DNA of 64,000 nt from Zantedeschia hybrid cultivar (GCA_030544215.1 JARZZO010000011.1:6372001-6436000); one strand, 5' to 3'. Counted from the first letter of the stretch, positions 1 to 12,600 are shown. Notes: generated by a model from the sequence alone, not told the origin. Translations and numbers: made by a program.

Positions 1-117
1 TCATGTGAAGTACTCAGTCATTTAGATTTCCCAGTTTGAATTATATATATATTTTCCCTTGCTTATCTTTTTTTTGGGATCTAATTTCTTCTATGATGAA
101 ATAAAATTGCTGAGCAG

Positions 118-1924
118 GTATGGTATAGAGCAGGAATACACACTCTTGCAAAAGGATGTCAAGTGGCCCCTTGGGTGGCCTGTGGGTGGTTATCCTGGTC
201 CACAGGTCATCATCCTTCTTGGCCTGCCATGGCCCATTTATTGTTCTGTGATCTTCATTTATATAACTTTGTATCTTCCTCTTCTTGTGTGGGTTTCTGA
301 GCTTTCATCAAACTCTTGAGAGTTGTCCTCCTCTAACTCTGACATACAAAATGAGAGAAATATGGCTGTCTTTTCTTCTTCTGTTCTTATTGTCTTCACC
401 TTACTGTAATCTATGTTTTTCTTTTACCAGGCTCAAAATGGTTTTACTGCAAACTGATTTCCTTGCACTCTATTATTCTACCTCTTTTCCTCTGGTTGAT
501 TCTTGTACACATTTTAACTGCTGTCACTTTATGATCTTCTTATATGATGTTTCCCATGTAGCCTTGGCTCATGAATGAGTTAGCCTGCATCTAGCATTTT
601 CTGTTTAGCTTAACATGCTTGTTTTTCTCTCACAAATAGTGGCTTGTGTATCCTGAATCCCTGATCTTTGTGATAATTTGTACCAGGGACCATACTATTG
701 CAGCGCCGGTGCGGACAAGGCGTTCGGGCGTGACATTGTCGATGCCCATTACAAGGCTTGTCTCTATGCTGGGATCAACATCAGTGGCATAAATGGAGAG
801 GTTATGCCAGGGCAGGTGAGTGTCAAGTTCTTTAGTATCATGTCTTCCTTTTTTTTTTCTCTCCTCCTCCCTAGGAATGGATGCATGATGTTTTCTGGCT
901 CATCTGATACCACTTTGATCTTTTCAGTGGGAGTTCCAAGTTGGCCCTGCTGTTGGCATTTCTGCTGGTGATGAGTTGTGGGTTGCCCGCTATATATTGG
1001 AGGTAATTTGAAAGAACTCATCTAAACAGTGTATTACTAGGAGGCTTTAGGGAGATTGCAATGGTCCTATGGACTAATGCATGGTTCTTTCTTGTTCCAA
1101 ACAGAGGATTACTGAGATTGCAGGTGTTGTTCTCTCCTTTGACCCCAAGCCGATCCAGGTGAGATTTATCTACCAATCCCACCACCAATCCACTGCTTCC
1201 AAGTTACTCTATTTCTTGTTCTAACCTTTTGTATGTCAAAATGTGTGGTGAAACCAGGGAGACTGGAACGGAGCAGGAGCCCACACCAACTACAGGTACC
1301 ATCAAGCTTAGAATCATCTATGAGTATCATTTCTATGTCATGTTTTTTTAGTGTATATTTGTATTCTATTCAGAATCTTAGTATGTACATGTTCTGTTGC
1401 TTGCAGTACCAAGTCCATGAGGAATGATGGAGGCTTTGAAATCATCAAGCAGGCCATCAAAAAGCTCGGGTTTCGGCACAAGGAGCATATTGCTGCCTAT
1501 GGTGAAGGGAACGAGCGCCGCCTCACCGGACGGCATGAGACTGCAGACATCAACACCTTCTTATGGGTGAGCATTACTACATCTCTACTTATGTAGGATA
1601 TCCCTTCGCAGCAGCATGAGGTTTTAGACGATTGTATTTGTTCATTGGTTCTCTTTTATGCACTGCAATTGGCAGGGTGTTGCAAACCGTGGGGCCTCGA
1701 TTCGTGTCGGCCGAGACACACAGAAAAGTGGGAAAGGTTATCTCCTGCTTCTACTACAAATCAAGGCTTTCTGCTGCTTGGCAAATTTATACAGAATCTT
1801 AATGCATCCATTTCTGCTCTCTTGTTTAGGTTACTTTGAAGACAGGAGGCCGGCTTCTAACATGGATCCCTATGTGGTTACTTCCATGATTGCTGAGACT
1901 ACCATCCTCTGGAAGCCTACCTAA
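118..1924 (+). CDS. GS1: Cytosolic glutamine synthetase (GS1), C-terminal two thirds, 5' end outside window
   Basis: The enzyme makes glutamine from glutamate, ammonia and ATP in the cytosol (nitrogen assimilation and recycling). Eight exons join in frame: 118-205, 687-815, 928-1002, 1105-1158, 1258-1295, 1407-1566, 1676-1736 and 1830-1924, all with AG/GT borders. They give 232 residues plus TAA; plant GS1 is about 356 residues, so roughly 124 N-terminal residues lie left of the window. The exon at 118 opens with the last base of a split Trp codon followed by YGIEQEYTLLQKD. The GS ATP-binding signature KPIQGDWNGAGAHTNYS is split between exons 4 and 6. Also visible are HKEHIAAYGEGNERR, LTGRHETADINTF and the C-terminus ETTILWKPT. 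I see no plastid (GS2) C-terminal extension. No frameshift or stop interrupts it, so it looks functional. Identity is very secure; the cytosolic isoform assignment is strong. Confidence 0.96.
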
Positions 1925-3334
1925 AGCAGCATCACAGACTGCCATCAATGGTTGTTGTGGGTTACCTTCTCCAATTTGCTCTGTGGGATTTCTAGTTGCA
2001 GTCCATAGGCTTCACATTGCAGCATGAAGCCGTTGTCATCATTTATTTCAGCAGTCAAGTCATTTATGTTCTTATTCCTTGTGGGAAATAGTACTAGTCT
2101 GCATCCTTTGGGGGTTTGAGGTAGGCAGGTTGGTGGGGGGTGTGGCACTTTCCTTGTTTCCCCACCTTTGTTTGTCATTATTCCTATATAACAAAAGAAC
2201 ATCGGTGATAATATATGAGGGGCCCTTCATGGAGGTGGTTCCTGTTTTCATAAATTGCAGTTTCTTTCCAGATTCGTCTGTGTGTCTTTGAATGCTTGCC
2301 TCCCATTTCCACAGTACAATGGTTTTGAGATTTCAGTTCCATGTGCACAGAAAGGTTACTCTATCTAATTCTGGACTTAACAGCAACCATGGAACAAGGG
2401 TTAAGCTTAAAAAGTCCTTTTTCCTTGTTTAGGTACCTAAGAATGTACACGCCACAGATATGTGCTGAGGACATGAGTTCTATATAATGTCTAGTGCATA
2501 GGATTCGCCATGTCTGCTTGGTTTTATAATTTTTTTAGATCATCTGATCAGAGATTGAGTTCTACGGATATGATGAATTTGACATAAAAAATTTAAAAAA
2601 TAAAAAAAAATTAAGAAAATGAGGCTGCAGCCCATGCGGTGCAACAAAAGTTATTCTTTTTTTTACATATAAGAGTCTAAAATCATATAATCATCAAAAG
2701 TGAGTGACTGCTCATCGGAACTGTTACAGTCTGCATACTCATAAGCTACTAGTAGAAGATAGGCAAGGATTTCCCTATCTGACAAAGAAAAGTCAAAAAG
2801 TGGGTGCTGCTTTTCATGAAGGACTATGTATGAGAGGCCTTGAAATAAGTGACATTGTTTTCTTCCTTCCCACGGATGAAAAAATCACTCTGCATAGAAT
2901 CACTTTGTATAAAAGAAGAAATTTTCTCCTTCGACATGAAAAGAGAATTTTTCTCCTTTAGCAAGAATTGGATTTTCTCCTACCTTACGAAGAAGTAAAA
3001 ATAACAAATCTCGCGTTACCAAAGGCATCATAATTTTTTTTAGATAGGAAAATCATAGAAGGAAAGGCACCAAAGACTCATAGCAGTCACGCAGATTCTC
3101 ATCAAGTGGGTCATCTTGACATCACTAAGAATCTCAAGAATTCTCGGCAATTTAGTTCTGTCCTCTGCCTTGCCTAATTGCAAGATTTGCATCATGCAAC
3201 TTTAGAAATCACTTTGCCGCATAATCTGGAAACACATAAGAGCAATTGGGCCTAAAGGAGGAGCTCATGGATTTGATACTTGTGGTGCTCATGGATTTGA
3301 TTTTGGGGATGCTGGGTTTTGGATGTGATTCTGG
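1925..3334. other. GS1 3' UTR and spacer without gene
   Basis: The first 300-400 bases after the GS1 stop are T-rich and probably the 3' UTR, although I see no strict AATAAA signal there. From about 2500 to 3330 the sequence is AT-rich with short A runs, and no coding region or clear repeat is visible. Confidence 0.5.
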
Positions 3335-3604
3335 GTGGGGATGTAAACGGGTGGGATGCGGCGAGGATTTAAGATAGATCTATGATTGTATATGTTATGC
3401 TATCAATTTAAAATGACCATTTATTAACTGTTTTGTAAGTTAATAATCAGGCGGATAATTGAATTTTTACCGTACCATGTGTTTGGCCAAAACCGTATTC
3501 ATTGTCTTATCCGCTATACATATTTGTTTAAAAATCTATTCGTTAACTAGCCCATAAACTAAAAGTGATAAAAGAATGGGGCATAGTTACCATTTGCATC
3601 CCTA
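3335..3604. mobile_element. MITE-like repeat (family B), GGATGTAAACGG / CCATTTGCATCCCTA ends
   Basis: The left end (gggatgtaaacggg) and right end (ccatttgcatccctaa) are imperfect inverted copies. The interior resembles 17430-17700, 28107-28265 and 55032-55285: the shared motifs are 'aagatagatc' and 'agttaataatc'. No coding capacity. The TAGGG-type ends suggest a hAT-related non-autonomous element; I could not define target duplications. Confidence 0.5.
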
Positions 3605-4080
3605 ATTTTGGGGAGTGGAGTAGCAACTATAAATGGGATACGTTTGGATCTGATTTTGAGAATTCTAGTGATACTATATACGAGATCTAAATGCAAATAT
3701 GTGATTCCGGTACCACTATCTTTGTACGCGGGTTTGTGGGTAGTACCCCTCGTGCCATTTGGGCTGATAGGGTTAAGAAGAAGCTTCACTCGTGCCCCAA
3801 AATGCCCAACTTGGCCTGAATGATGTCATTAATATTCCGACCTGATTCTCCCTCTTTACATGGATTTGGTAAATGAATAAGAAAACTAAAATAAGAGCAT
3901 ATCTTCCAAATAGAATATACTAGTTTTATTTTAACTTTAGATTGGTAGGCCAAATGTTATTCTATGTTCAATAAAAACTCTCATTCTTCAATACCATGAT
4001 GTCTACTCTATCATAAATGTCTCTTATTCTAACGTGGATAAGGATTGGAACTATGTTTGCACATTTGCTATAATATTGAC

Positions 4081-4251
4081 TGGGCCGAAGATGGCATGGA
4101 GCCAATCCTGTCGAGGAAGAGTCGGTTGACGAAAGGAGTTGGGCCGAAGACGAGTCGGTAGCGGCCTGCGCACTTAAATACTACATTAGCAAGACCTCGA
4201 GTATGAATATGTTCCTTAAGAAAGTCCCTCTGACGTTCAAGTCAACGTGTC

Positions 4252-4297
<46 letters not shown>

Positions 4298-4483
4298 CAC
4301 TTAAGTGACGATTTTAAAGTGGTTCCGGATATGAGACTATTTATGAGGGTTCCATCTTTTTCCCTGCCTTTACTGTTGGTCCTAAAACCAATAGACTCCA
4401 TGGGCCGACTCCCATAGGGAGTGCATAGAGGCGCCGCCGCACAGGCTGGGTCGAACCGGACCCATTAGGCATCTCCATCGTCA
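4081..4483. mobile_element. GC-rich insertion, possible LTR fragment, with a GA microsatellite
   Basis: This block interrupts unit 1 relative to unit 2. It starts TGGGCCGAAG and contains 'gggccgaag' and 'gggtcgaaccggaccc' motifs like those in the three solo LTRs of this window. A (GA)n tract occupies 4257-4294. It begins with TG and ends with CA, but the flanking 5-mers (ttgac and aacgt) do not match, so a complete solo LTR cannot be claimed. Confidence 0.4.
4257..4294. repeat. (GA)n microsatellite
   Basis: About 19 uninterrupted GA units inside the GC-rich insertion. Confidence 0.95.
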
Positions 4484-5089
4484 AACGTAGATCCTAACTT
4501 TTGTTCCAATTCTTATATAGAACTTAGATCTTATTATAGTCTAGGTTGTTAAATTAAAAATTTAAATCTTTTAATCCCTGTTTGACAACTGAATAAGTGA
4601 GAGGAATAGAAGGTTATCCCGTCGTTCATATTAAAATACCATTTGACAACTAACATAGTCGGAAGGTCTGTGTATTCCATCAATAGATAGAATACTTTTA
4701 ATGATTTCTAATTGAAGTCTTCTCTGAATAAAATAAAAGAAGTAGGTCTCTCAATTTTTTGTTGAATTGTCAACCAGAAAATTGATTAATGATAGAATAA
4801 CGCATCGGTGAGGATATTCTTCACCCCATTTTGGGGGCTTAGAATCTAGATTCTCTTCCATCTTTTATTTTTAGCCTTGGAATCAGAATGTGGAAGCACA
4901 ATTTTGTTTTCGCTTTAAAATTTTGGACCATAGACGGACTACAGGGTTCGAGAATTGGTGTGGCCATCTCGGGCACCTGGGTAGAACAGATACTCCTAAT
5001 AAACTACAAACTAAAGCTTCCAATAAAACGCAGAATAGAGCTATAAGGAGGAAAAATCTTAGACTGCCAAAAACTTTTATTATGGGTAT

Positions 5090-5570
5090 TGTTGGGACCC
5101 GCTCGTAAGAGAAGGGGTTCCCTACAAAAATTGGCGTATGCCGCTTTAAGTGGCGAGCACACGGTATTCTTTAGTAAAAGGCGAAAGAATAGTTCGCTCT
5201 GTGCTCACCACACGGCTGCGTGGTTGTTTGCGTTGGCTACCGTGCCCTTATGTAGACGTTCTTGGATTCTCTCGATAACAAGTTTCCCGATATCAGACTA
5301 AAAATGCCCATCCTCTGCACTTTCCAGCCAAGCCACCGGCCTATAAAATGGAACAACCTCCATCAACCGCTCTTGGATGAAATCAGCAGAACAACTGGTG
5401 ATGATTCACTTCATATAAGTTGGAAACAACATGTGTGCATGGCTGGAACGAAGCCATAAGATTAGCTAGTGATGAATGAACTTAACTTGAAACGAGTATG
5501 CCATGGAAGACCTCTGAATTGCACATAAAACCTGCTATCTTCAGGGTGGGCGTGAGGGCAAGACTAATGA
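5090..5570 (+). repeat. Dispersed repeat copy 1 beginning TGTTGGGACCC
   Basis: About 480 bp match 7853-8343 in direct orientation, near-identical over the first 130 bases and more diverged after that. The start TGTTGGGACCC is typical of an LTR end, but I see no polymerase or gag coding between the copies and no clear target duplications. A 60-nt inverted-repeat segment lies at 5151-5210. Best called an unclassified LTR-like repeat. Confidence 0.55.
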
Positions 5571-6231
5571 GTTTGGTTCCTCTCGGAATAGACTAAGAAG
5601 GTTTACCTGTGACCCAGCACGCCCAACATGGCTTGAATGATGTTGTTACTACAATATTCCAACCTGATTCTCGCTCTTTAGCTTGGATTTGGTAACAAGA
5701 ATTTGATAATGGAATAAGAGTACATTCCAAGTAGAACATACGTTCTGGTTTGCAATTATAACTTTGGTAGGCCAAATGTTATTCTATGTTGAATAAAAAT
5801 TCTCATTCTTCAATGACTAAAATTGCATCGAATAAGAGAATAAGAGTTAGACTGAATGTCTAATTTGTCGTAAATATCTCTTGTTCAAATGTGCATAAAG
5901 ATTGGCACTATGTTTGCACAATTTACTAGAATACAGATCTAGTTCTAATTCTTGTACAATTAAATTCCTACTTTATTCTAAGTTGTCAAATTAAAATTTT
6001 AAATCTTTAGTTCCCATCTGGCAACCGAATAAATGGGTCGAATAGGAGGTTATATGGTCATCCGTATTAAAATACCATTCAACAACTAAAATATCGGGGA
6101 GGTCAAATAAGTCTTCCCCCAATTAAAATAAAAGAGATGAGATATTTCAATTTTCAGTTGAAAAACTTTATTCTTATCAGCTTTTGTCAAATAAAAAATT
6201 GATGAAAGAAAGAATAATTCATCAATGAGGG

Positions 6232-7077
6232 TGATGCAGCCGAGGCAATCGTAGTCAGACTTAGGATGCGGAATTCGAAAATCAGCAGGCGACCGAAAGC
6301 CGAAGGTATCTAAGACCGAGAAGGAGTCAGGGATGAAGGCGGAAACTCCTACAGGAAGAAACCAGTTAGGAGGAGTCTCGGGTCTCGGCCCACGGGAATC
6401 CCCTCCAATGGTTAAGTCAGTGACAAGCTTAGTGAAAACTATGGTATTAAGAGAGATAGAAGCTTAATAGCGTGTGTATCCTTTCTGTCGCGAATAGTGT
6501 TCCTTTTATAGTGGGGGATGAGAATTCTTTTCTTGTAGCAGGTAATGTAAGACTATTTCTAGGAGTTGAGACGAAGTCCCGATAATATCCCAAGCGTTTG
6601 TAAGTTGGTGGCCCAAATGTAGCCAATTAAGCGGACCGGACCCCTCTTGGCCCCATAGGCATTAGGGCCGTTTATGGATGATACCCCTTATTCGGCCTGT
6701 TGCATGGGTCGGACCCATCTCGGCCCAATAGACATTTGGGCCGCCGAGAATGGATGAATGCCGCTCGGCCCATTCTCGAATTGGGACTCGGCCCAGCTTA
6801 TGGGTCCAATTAGGTTTTGCCCCATCACATGATAATATCCCTAGTGTTTGTAGGCCGATGGCCCAAATACTGCTAATTAAGCGGACCGGACCCGTCTCGG
6901 CCCCATAGGCATTAGGACCGTTTATAGATGATAGCCCTTATTCAGCCTGTTGCATGGGCCGGATCCATCTCGGCCCAATGGACACCTGGGCCGTCGAGAA
7001 TGGATGAATGCCGCTCGGCCCATTCTCGAATTGGGACTCGGCCCAACTTATGGGCCCAATTGGATTTTGCCCCATCA
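6232..7077 (+). mobile_element. Solo LTR (family A) with an internal tandem duplication
   Basis: It begins TGATGCAGCC and ends TTGCCCCATCA, giving TGATG/CATCA inverted tips. The flanking 5-mers are GAGGG (6227-6231) and GAGAG (7078-7082), a target duplication with one mismatch. The unduplicated site corresponds to the matching position in unit 1. Repeated CGGCCCA motifs match the LTRs at 12915 and 42125. The last part is duplicated in tandem, about 6579-6829 and 6830-7077. No internal retrotransposon sequence lies next to it. Confidence 0.8.
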
Positions 7078-7852
7078 GAGAGATATATAGATTCTCTTCC
7101 CTTCCATCTTTTATTTTAGGCTTACTTTATTATCAAATCAGGCCTTGGAATCAAAATCAAAAGTAGATTTTGTTCTGATTAAAGCATTGAATAAGAAACA
7201 CGAGGAGCAGATTCCCATAATCTACTTTTGATTCAATTCTATTTGGTTCAATTCGATTTTAAAGGAAATTTTTTTAAATCGTATTGAACCGAATTCATCT
7301 ATCGAACCAAACCGAAAAAATTTGATTCAATCCGAAATTCTTTATTACATTCATATTATATTATACATATATAATAAAATATATATGTTACTAAAGAGTA
7401 ATAATTGCTGCAATGGTTTTGCGTGTTGTACGCAAAGATATTGTAGCGGGTAAATTAAAATATATATATATATATATTTCAGATAGGTCCCAAGTGGTCC
7501 TACATTTTCTTACCATTTATCGGAGTTCGATATTTTATTTTTTGAGTCCTCATATTGAACATCACACTGTACGAACGATTATGACACCTTAATGCCAACT
7601 TAAAAAAATAAAAAAAATTGATTTACCTGCTGGAAAGATATTGCAGCAAATATTACTCAGATATATGATTTCACAAAATTATGAACCCGAACTAAGCTTA
7701 AACCAAAATATGAACACACCTGCATGGAAGACGAATCAGAAGCCTCACAATAATACCATACATAAGTCAATGGGAAAAAAATAAACATTCCTACTAAACT
7801 ATGAGTTATAATAGAAAAAACTTAAGACTGACAAAAATTTAATTTAGGGTAT

Positions 7853-8343
7853 TGTTGGGACCCGCTCGGAAAAGAAGGGGTTCCCTACAAAAATTGGCGT
7901 ATGCCGCTTTAAGTGGCGAGAACACGGTATTCTTTAGTAAAAGGCGAAAGAATAGTTCGCTCTGTGCTCACCACACGGCTTAGTGGTTTCTTCTCCACGC
8001 TACTATGTCCTTATGTAGAGACTCTTAGCTTTGTCTTAAAGACGTTTCCCGATACAAGACTAAAGGTGCCCATGCTCCTCAGTCCTCACTTTCCGCCAAG
8101 CCACCGGCCTATAAGATAGAACAGCCTCCATCAACAGCTCTTTTGGATGAAATCAGCAGAACAATTGGTGATGATTCACTTCATATGAGTTGTAAACAAC
8201 ATGACGTACATTACTGGGAGGAAGCCATACGAATAGCTAATATGTGATGACTAAACTTAACTTAAAACAGCTATGCCATGGAAGATCTCCAAAATCTACA
8301 TAAAACCTGTTATCATTGAGGTGGGCGTGAAAGCAAGGCTAAC
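7853..8343 (+). repeat. Dispersed repeat copy 2 beginning TGTTGGGACCC
   Basis: Direct repeat of 5090-5570 at an offset of 2763 bp. Most differences are substitutions and short indels. The hairpin-forming segment is preserved at 7914-7973. Confidence 0.55.
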
Positions 8344-8818
8344 AGATGCCTGTCTCCTATGGTCCTGCTACGACTGTAGCCGAGTGCCGAAGATAACACA
8401 AGCTTTATTCAAATATAAGTATAGGAATGATACAAGTTTTTCTTGTGACAAAAAGGGTTTTAATCCGTCAATTTCCGTTATACATGAACTTTGACACGTT
8501 ATCGGGTACATTTTCCTTTAGACTACGTAATCTATTCCCATATTTTATAAAATTCTGAGAAAGTGTTATTGTATCATACATTTTTCACAGAATCTTATAC
8601 ATGCAAAAAAAATCCCAACATTATGTATATATAGAAAAATGACAGCCCGCTGCCTTCCTCTGGTCCGCTGGCAGCAGACTTCACCTGTAACCATAGGATT
8701 CAACTCCAATGGATGAAAAGAAAAAATCAAAAGAGTCCTGAGCTGCGCGGGACGGAAGAAACCATCCGGTGCCCTGACCCTCTCCAATCACACCTGCATT
8801 GTTATTGGACGGTTTAAT

Positions 8819-8850
<32 letters not shown>

Positions 8851-9557
8851 TTGAATCCTCTTCTTTTCATCATATTCGAAGGCGCCACAACAATCCTAAA
8901 ATTTAAGATCCGCTGCCAACGGACTCAAATAATGTATCCAACTATAACACATCCCTATATATATAAGAGAAATGCTAGTCAGTGGCGTGCTACAGTGTAC
9001 GCATTACTATATGCTCTCCGATCTTGAATCGGACAGTCGTGAATGCGTGGCAACTAAACCGCATATATTGTACAGTTAACACTCCTCTATCGTCTGTACT
9101 ATAATAATAAAATAGAATTTTTAACTCAACTGATGTAGTACTCTCATATTATTTTATGTCAAAAAAATTATTACATAATTCTTAAGAGAAGTCATTAATG
9201 CTCATAACAATTATGATTATTCATTCTCCTTCTCACCCCACTTATTATGTTCACTCTGATACCATCTCTTTGGCACAGTATCTACATTTCACTCTCCTCT
9301 TTGTAGCATATATTAAGATGATATGGGCCCACCCTAGATCCGATGATATGTTCATCCCGAGGTGCCCTACACATCCGTACATGCCGATTTCTGATTGAAC
9401 GATCCTAAAAAATCTGAAAAAATCAATAACTATTGTTGCGCTTGGCCCATTAAAGGCATTTGTTTACTGTACATTGGGGTTTGATTTTTTATTTTTCAGA
9501 TTTTTGAATCGTCCAATCGAAAATTGACCTATATAATGTGTAGGGCGCCTCTAGACC

Positions 9558-9601
<44 letters not shown>

Positions 9602-9914
9602 TATTAATTTACTGTATTAACCCTCAAATAGCACTGGGGTCAGTACAGCAAGTGATACTCGTTTCACAAATTTGGAAATAAAGCAACCAAGAAGGACCTG
9701 AGGTAGAATCATGTGTAAGATGTTTCCTGACAGGTGGAAAATAATGTTGGGACTTGGGAACACTTTGTATTGTTGAAAAAGGCGTGAGATTTGTAGGAAA
9801 TTTTCGGTGCATATTTCTTAACGTTCTCTGACATTGGCTGGACGGATCAATTGTCCAATCTGATCTAGTAGTCTGATCTCTGGAGCATTGGCCTGAACAT
9901 GAAATATTTGGTGT
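8344..9914. other. Gene-free spacer with TA microsatellites and MITE debris
   Basis: Contains (TA)n at 8824-8851 and 9564-9598. An inverted-repeat segment at about 9375-9540 is built on 'cgatcctaaaaaatctgaaa' and 'tttcagatttttgaatcgtc'. An end-like sequence 'cagtacagcaagtgatac' lies near 9640-9658, resembling the GTAATACTTGCTGCA MITE tip. No gene is visible. Confidence 0.5.
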
Positions 9915-10269
9915 GAGTAATACTTACAAGTAGGGTGCAGCCAACAAAAAAATATTTTTTTTTGGTTTTTTCAATTTTTTTTAAAGTCAGCCACAGCATG
10001 TCCAATGAATGGTAAAACCATCTTTAATATGGTCGAGTCCAATAAAATGGGGTTCAATTTTTTGAATTTTTATAATTTTTTTAGATTGTCCAATCAAAGA
10101 TCGAATTGTACAAACATGTCTGGCACGCTGGTAGCACGAGCTTTAAAAAAAATAAAAAAATAAAAATTAATTTTTTGAATTGCACCTCATGTGGTTAAAA
10201 AGATTTGAAAAAGAAAATATTTTATTATTTTAGAGGACTACACCTCGTATGGTACAGTAAATATTACAC
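9915..10269. mobile_element. MITE-like element, GAGTAATACTT tips
   Basis: The left end 'gtgagtaatacttac' and right end 'acagtaaatattacac' are inverted copies. The interior holds the recurring motif 'gattgtccaatcaaagatcg' found in related elements at 37733 and 44721. Non-coding. Confidence 0.5.
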
Positions 10270-12218
10270 ATTTGGTGCAGCTTTCAATTGGAATTATTTT
10301 TGAATTTTCATAGATCTCAATCTAGTGATTTTGAGAAGTGTGAAAATTGTATGAGATCTTGTGTCAATCTTAGAAAATTGTGGCCTGCCCTCTCCCCAGC
10401 AGAGGGAGAGGCTGGCAGCTACTTGCGGGGGAAGGGGAGGCGTGGGGTGTCTTCCTCTCCCCTGGGGAGCAGTGGCGAAGGTAGATTTGGGGTCTTCTAC
10501 TTGTGATCCCATCAGGGGGGGCTGTAGCCAGTAGGGCAGTGAATTAGCTAATTCTTGGTAGACCCAGATCAAATGGGTGTAATCATACTCGAAGGGAACC
10601 CTAAGCTGTTGGATAAATGTGTAGTTTACAGCCACAATTATCAGAAACTAAAATCGAAGAATTTACAGCCAGTAATTTTAAAACTGAAAGATTGCGACAT
10701 TTTACGGCAGACCAAATGATTTCTTATGTTTTAGTGTTAAATTAAGCTCCTGGTTTTGAATTGCAAATGATTGACAAATGGTTCATTTTTTGGTCCAAAT
10801 TCGTAGAAATTTCATTGAGATCTTGCTTAGAACAGGAGATAATAAATTTATTTATTATTAGAAAAATGGGTATTCTCGGATTCAAACTTACAGGGGTCCA
10901 AAGGAGTCGGGTATTGGATCCTATACCTGTTTTGACAGTCCTAGCCAGCTCTGGCTCGTCTTCTCATGAATGTTCTTATAGGAGGACTTGTATGTGTAGC
11001 TAGCTAGGGAGCCCCTTCTCCTGTCTTGTACTCGCAATCATTTGATAGATGGAAGGATTCGTCCACTATTCTCCTCTGAATGGTTAAATGCTGCAAGATC
11101 TCGGTTTTGAAATCACTCGTTTTAAATTTTACGGAAATAAAATTCCTGATTTTAAAATCACCAACTTTGAAATGGTCGATTTTGATTTAAGGTGATTTTA
11201 GACTATAAACCAAAGTTTATAGTCGTAATACTCTCGGTTTTGAAATCACGCGTTGTAATAGTATTTTTTTTTATTACGACTATTTACGGCACACCAAACT
11301 AAATGTAAAAAAAAATTTACCGTAAAATTAATGATTGATTCACAACACTCCAAATGCCTGTTTTTGTTTCCTCTTGTTTGTGTTATAAAAAAATATGTGA
11401 ACATAGGGCTGCCGGGAGGATTGGGGGTTGTGGCCCTCTGGTATTCGTGAACCTTGGTGTTTTGGAAGCTAGCAATTGATCAAGGATGGCTGACATAAAT
11501 CAGAAATTTTTTTAAACTGGGTGCATTCGATTCAGATGTTGAAAAGAAAACAGCCCGAGAAAAGGGCGTCAAGTTAGAACAAATCAAGAAGTGTGTGAAA
11601 AAAAAGATAGAAAGAAATGAAAATTACTGGTATATGAAAATTTGTTTTTGGACATAACAGATTTAAGGTTCTACAATGACGATGTGAAGAGAAGGTAAAA
11701 TTTTAAGAACCTCATGGCTCTTTTTTTTGGAAAGAAAAATATCATAACTTTTAGGATTAATTTGAAAACTTTTCATAAACAAAATTTACTTGCAAAAGGT
11801 TCATACTAAAATAAGATAAAAAGAGATGATTAAATCATAATTTTTTCAAGATAGTGTATTTCTGCGGACCATCCGCAATAAATCCTGTTCATTCTTGTGT
11901 TCCTTTCTACTTGCCTCAGATTGTTTCTTTCTTGTGAAGGGATTCAAAGGATTTTCCGGCCTTTGGTGATAATAAATACTCACATTTATCTTAAATGTTG
12001 TATGGTTTGAAGCAAAGCACTGCAAATGCAGTAAAACATCGCATTTTCGTTAGACAAAGTGCGGTATCTTGCAGTATTTTAAGGTGTTTTAAGTCCAACC
12101 AAACAACCCTTAAATTTAACTCACTTAAAATAAGTGTTGAAATTATATATTTGTAAGAAAAAAGGGCAATGTTGCAATTATTACTGTCCTATATGTTCTT
12201 GACACGTATTTTGAGCAT
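10270..12218. other. Gene-free spacer
   Basis: A moderately GC-rich stretch at 10380-10520 has open frames on both strands, but no recognisable protein and no splice context. The 11085-11330 part has repeats of the type 'gattttaaaatcacc' and 'cacaccaaactaaatg', which recur at 34411-34721 and 51500-51740. These look like degraded MITEs. Confidence 0.45.
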
Positions 12219-12600
12219 GGGTGTCAATCAGGCAAGTCAACCCGTGGCCCAACTCAATTCAGTTCATATTAAAGAAAATTAGGTTGATCCAAGTTATATA
12301 AATTTGGTTGGACTAAATTTGAGTTGACATTAATTAAATCTGGACTGGATTGGACTGAAAACGGGTTGATCCAGTTTAATCTATTGACTTTTACAATAAT
12401 TTATACAAAAAATAAAAGACTTCTAACAAACTATTTATAAATAGGGCCAATCTATCTAAATCCAACCCAACCCACTCACTATTAAATTAGGACTGAATTT
12501 AGATTAAATTTAAGTTAAATTTGGACTGGACTATTTTGAATTTGAGTTAGATCTAAATTATCACACGACCCAGTCCAACTCGCCCAATTTACGTTCCAAA
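12219..12600 (+). mobile_element. hAT-like MITE copy 1
   Basis: About 380 bp, alignable end to end and in the same orientation with 59620-60024 ('ggttggactaaatttgagtt', 'acaaactatttataaata'). The left end 'gggtgtcaatcagg' and right end 'cgcccaatttacgtt' are imperfect inverted copies. No coding capacity. Confidence 0.65.

Larger units (their letters stand above)
3785..5575 (+). repeat. Unit 1 of a degenerate tandem segmental duplication
   Basis: This stretch aligns by eye, in the same order, with 5595-8343. The first part (3790-4890, with 'cctgattctc', 'ggtaggccaaatgttattct' and 'attctcttccatcttttatt') matches 5600-7130. The second part (4990-5570, starting 'tgttgggaccc' at 5090) matches 7790-8343. 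A GC-rich insertion at 4081-4483 interrupts this unit and is absent from unit 2. No gene is visible. Confidence 0.6.
5595..8343 (+). repeat. Unit 2 of the tandem segmental duplication, enlarged by nested insertion
   Basis: Second copy of the 3785-5575 region in the same orientation. It is longer because a solo LTR (6232-7077) is inserted and because about 600 bp of AT-rich sequence (7180-7780) separates its two halves. The 7200-7330 part contains inverted stretches of the 'aattcggttcaat' type. No gene seen. Confidence 0.55.
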
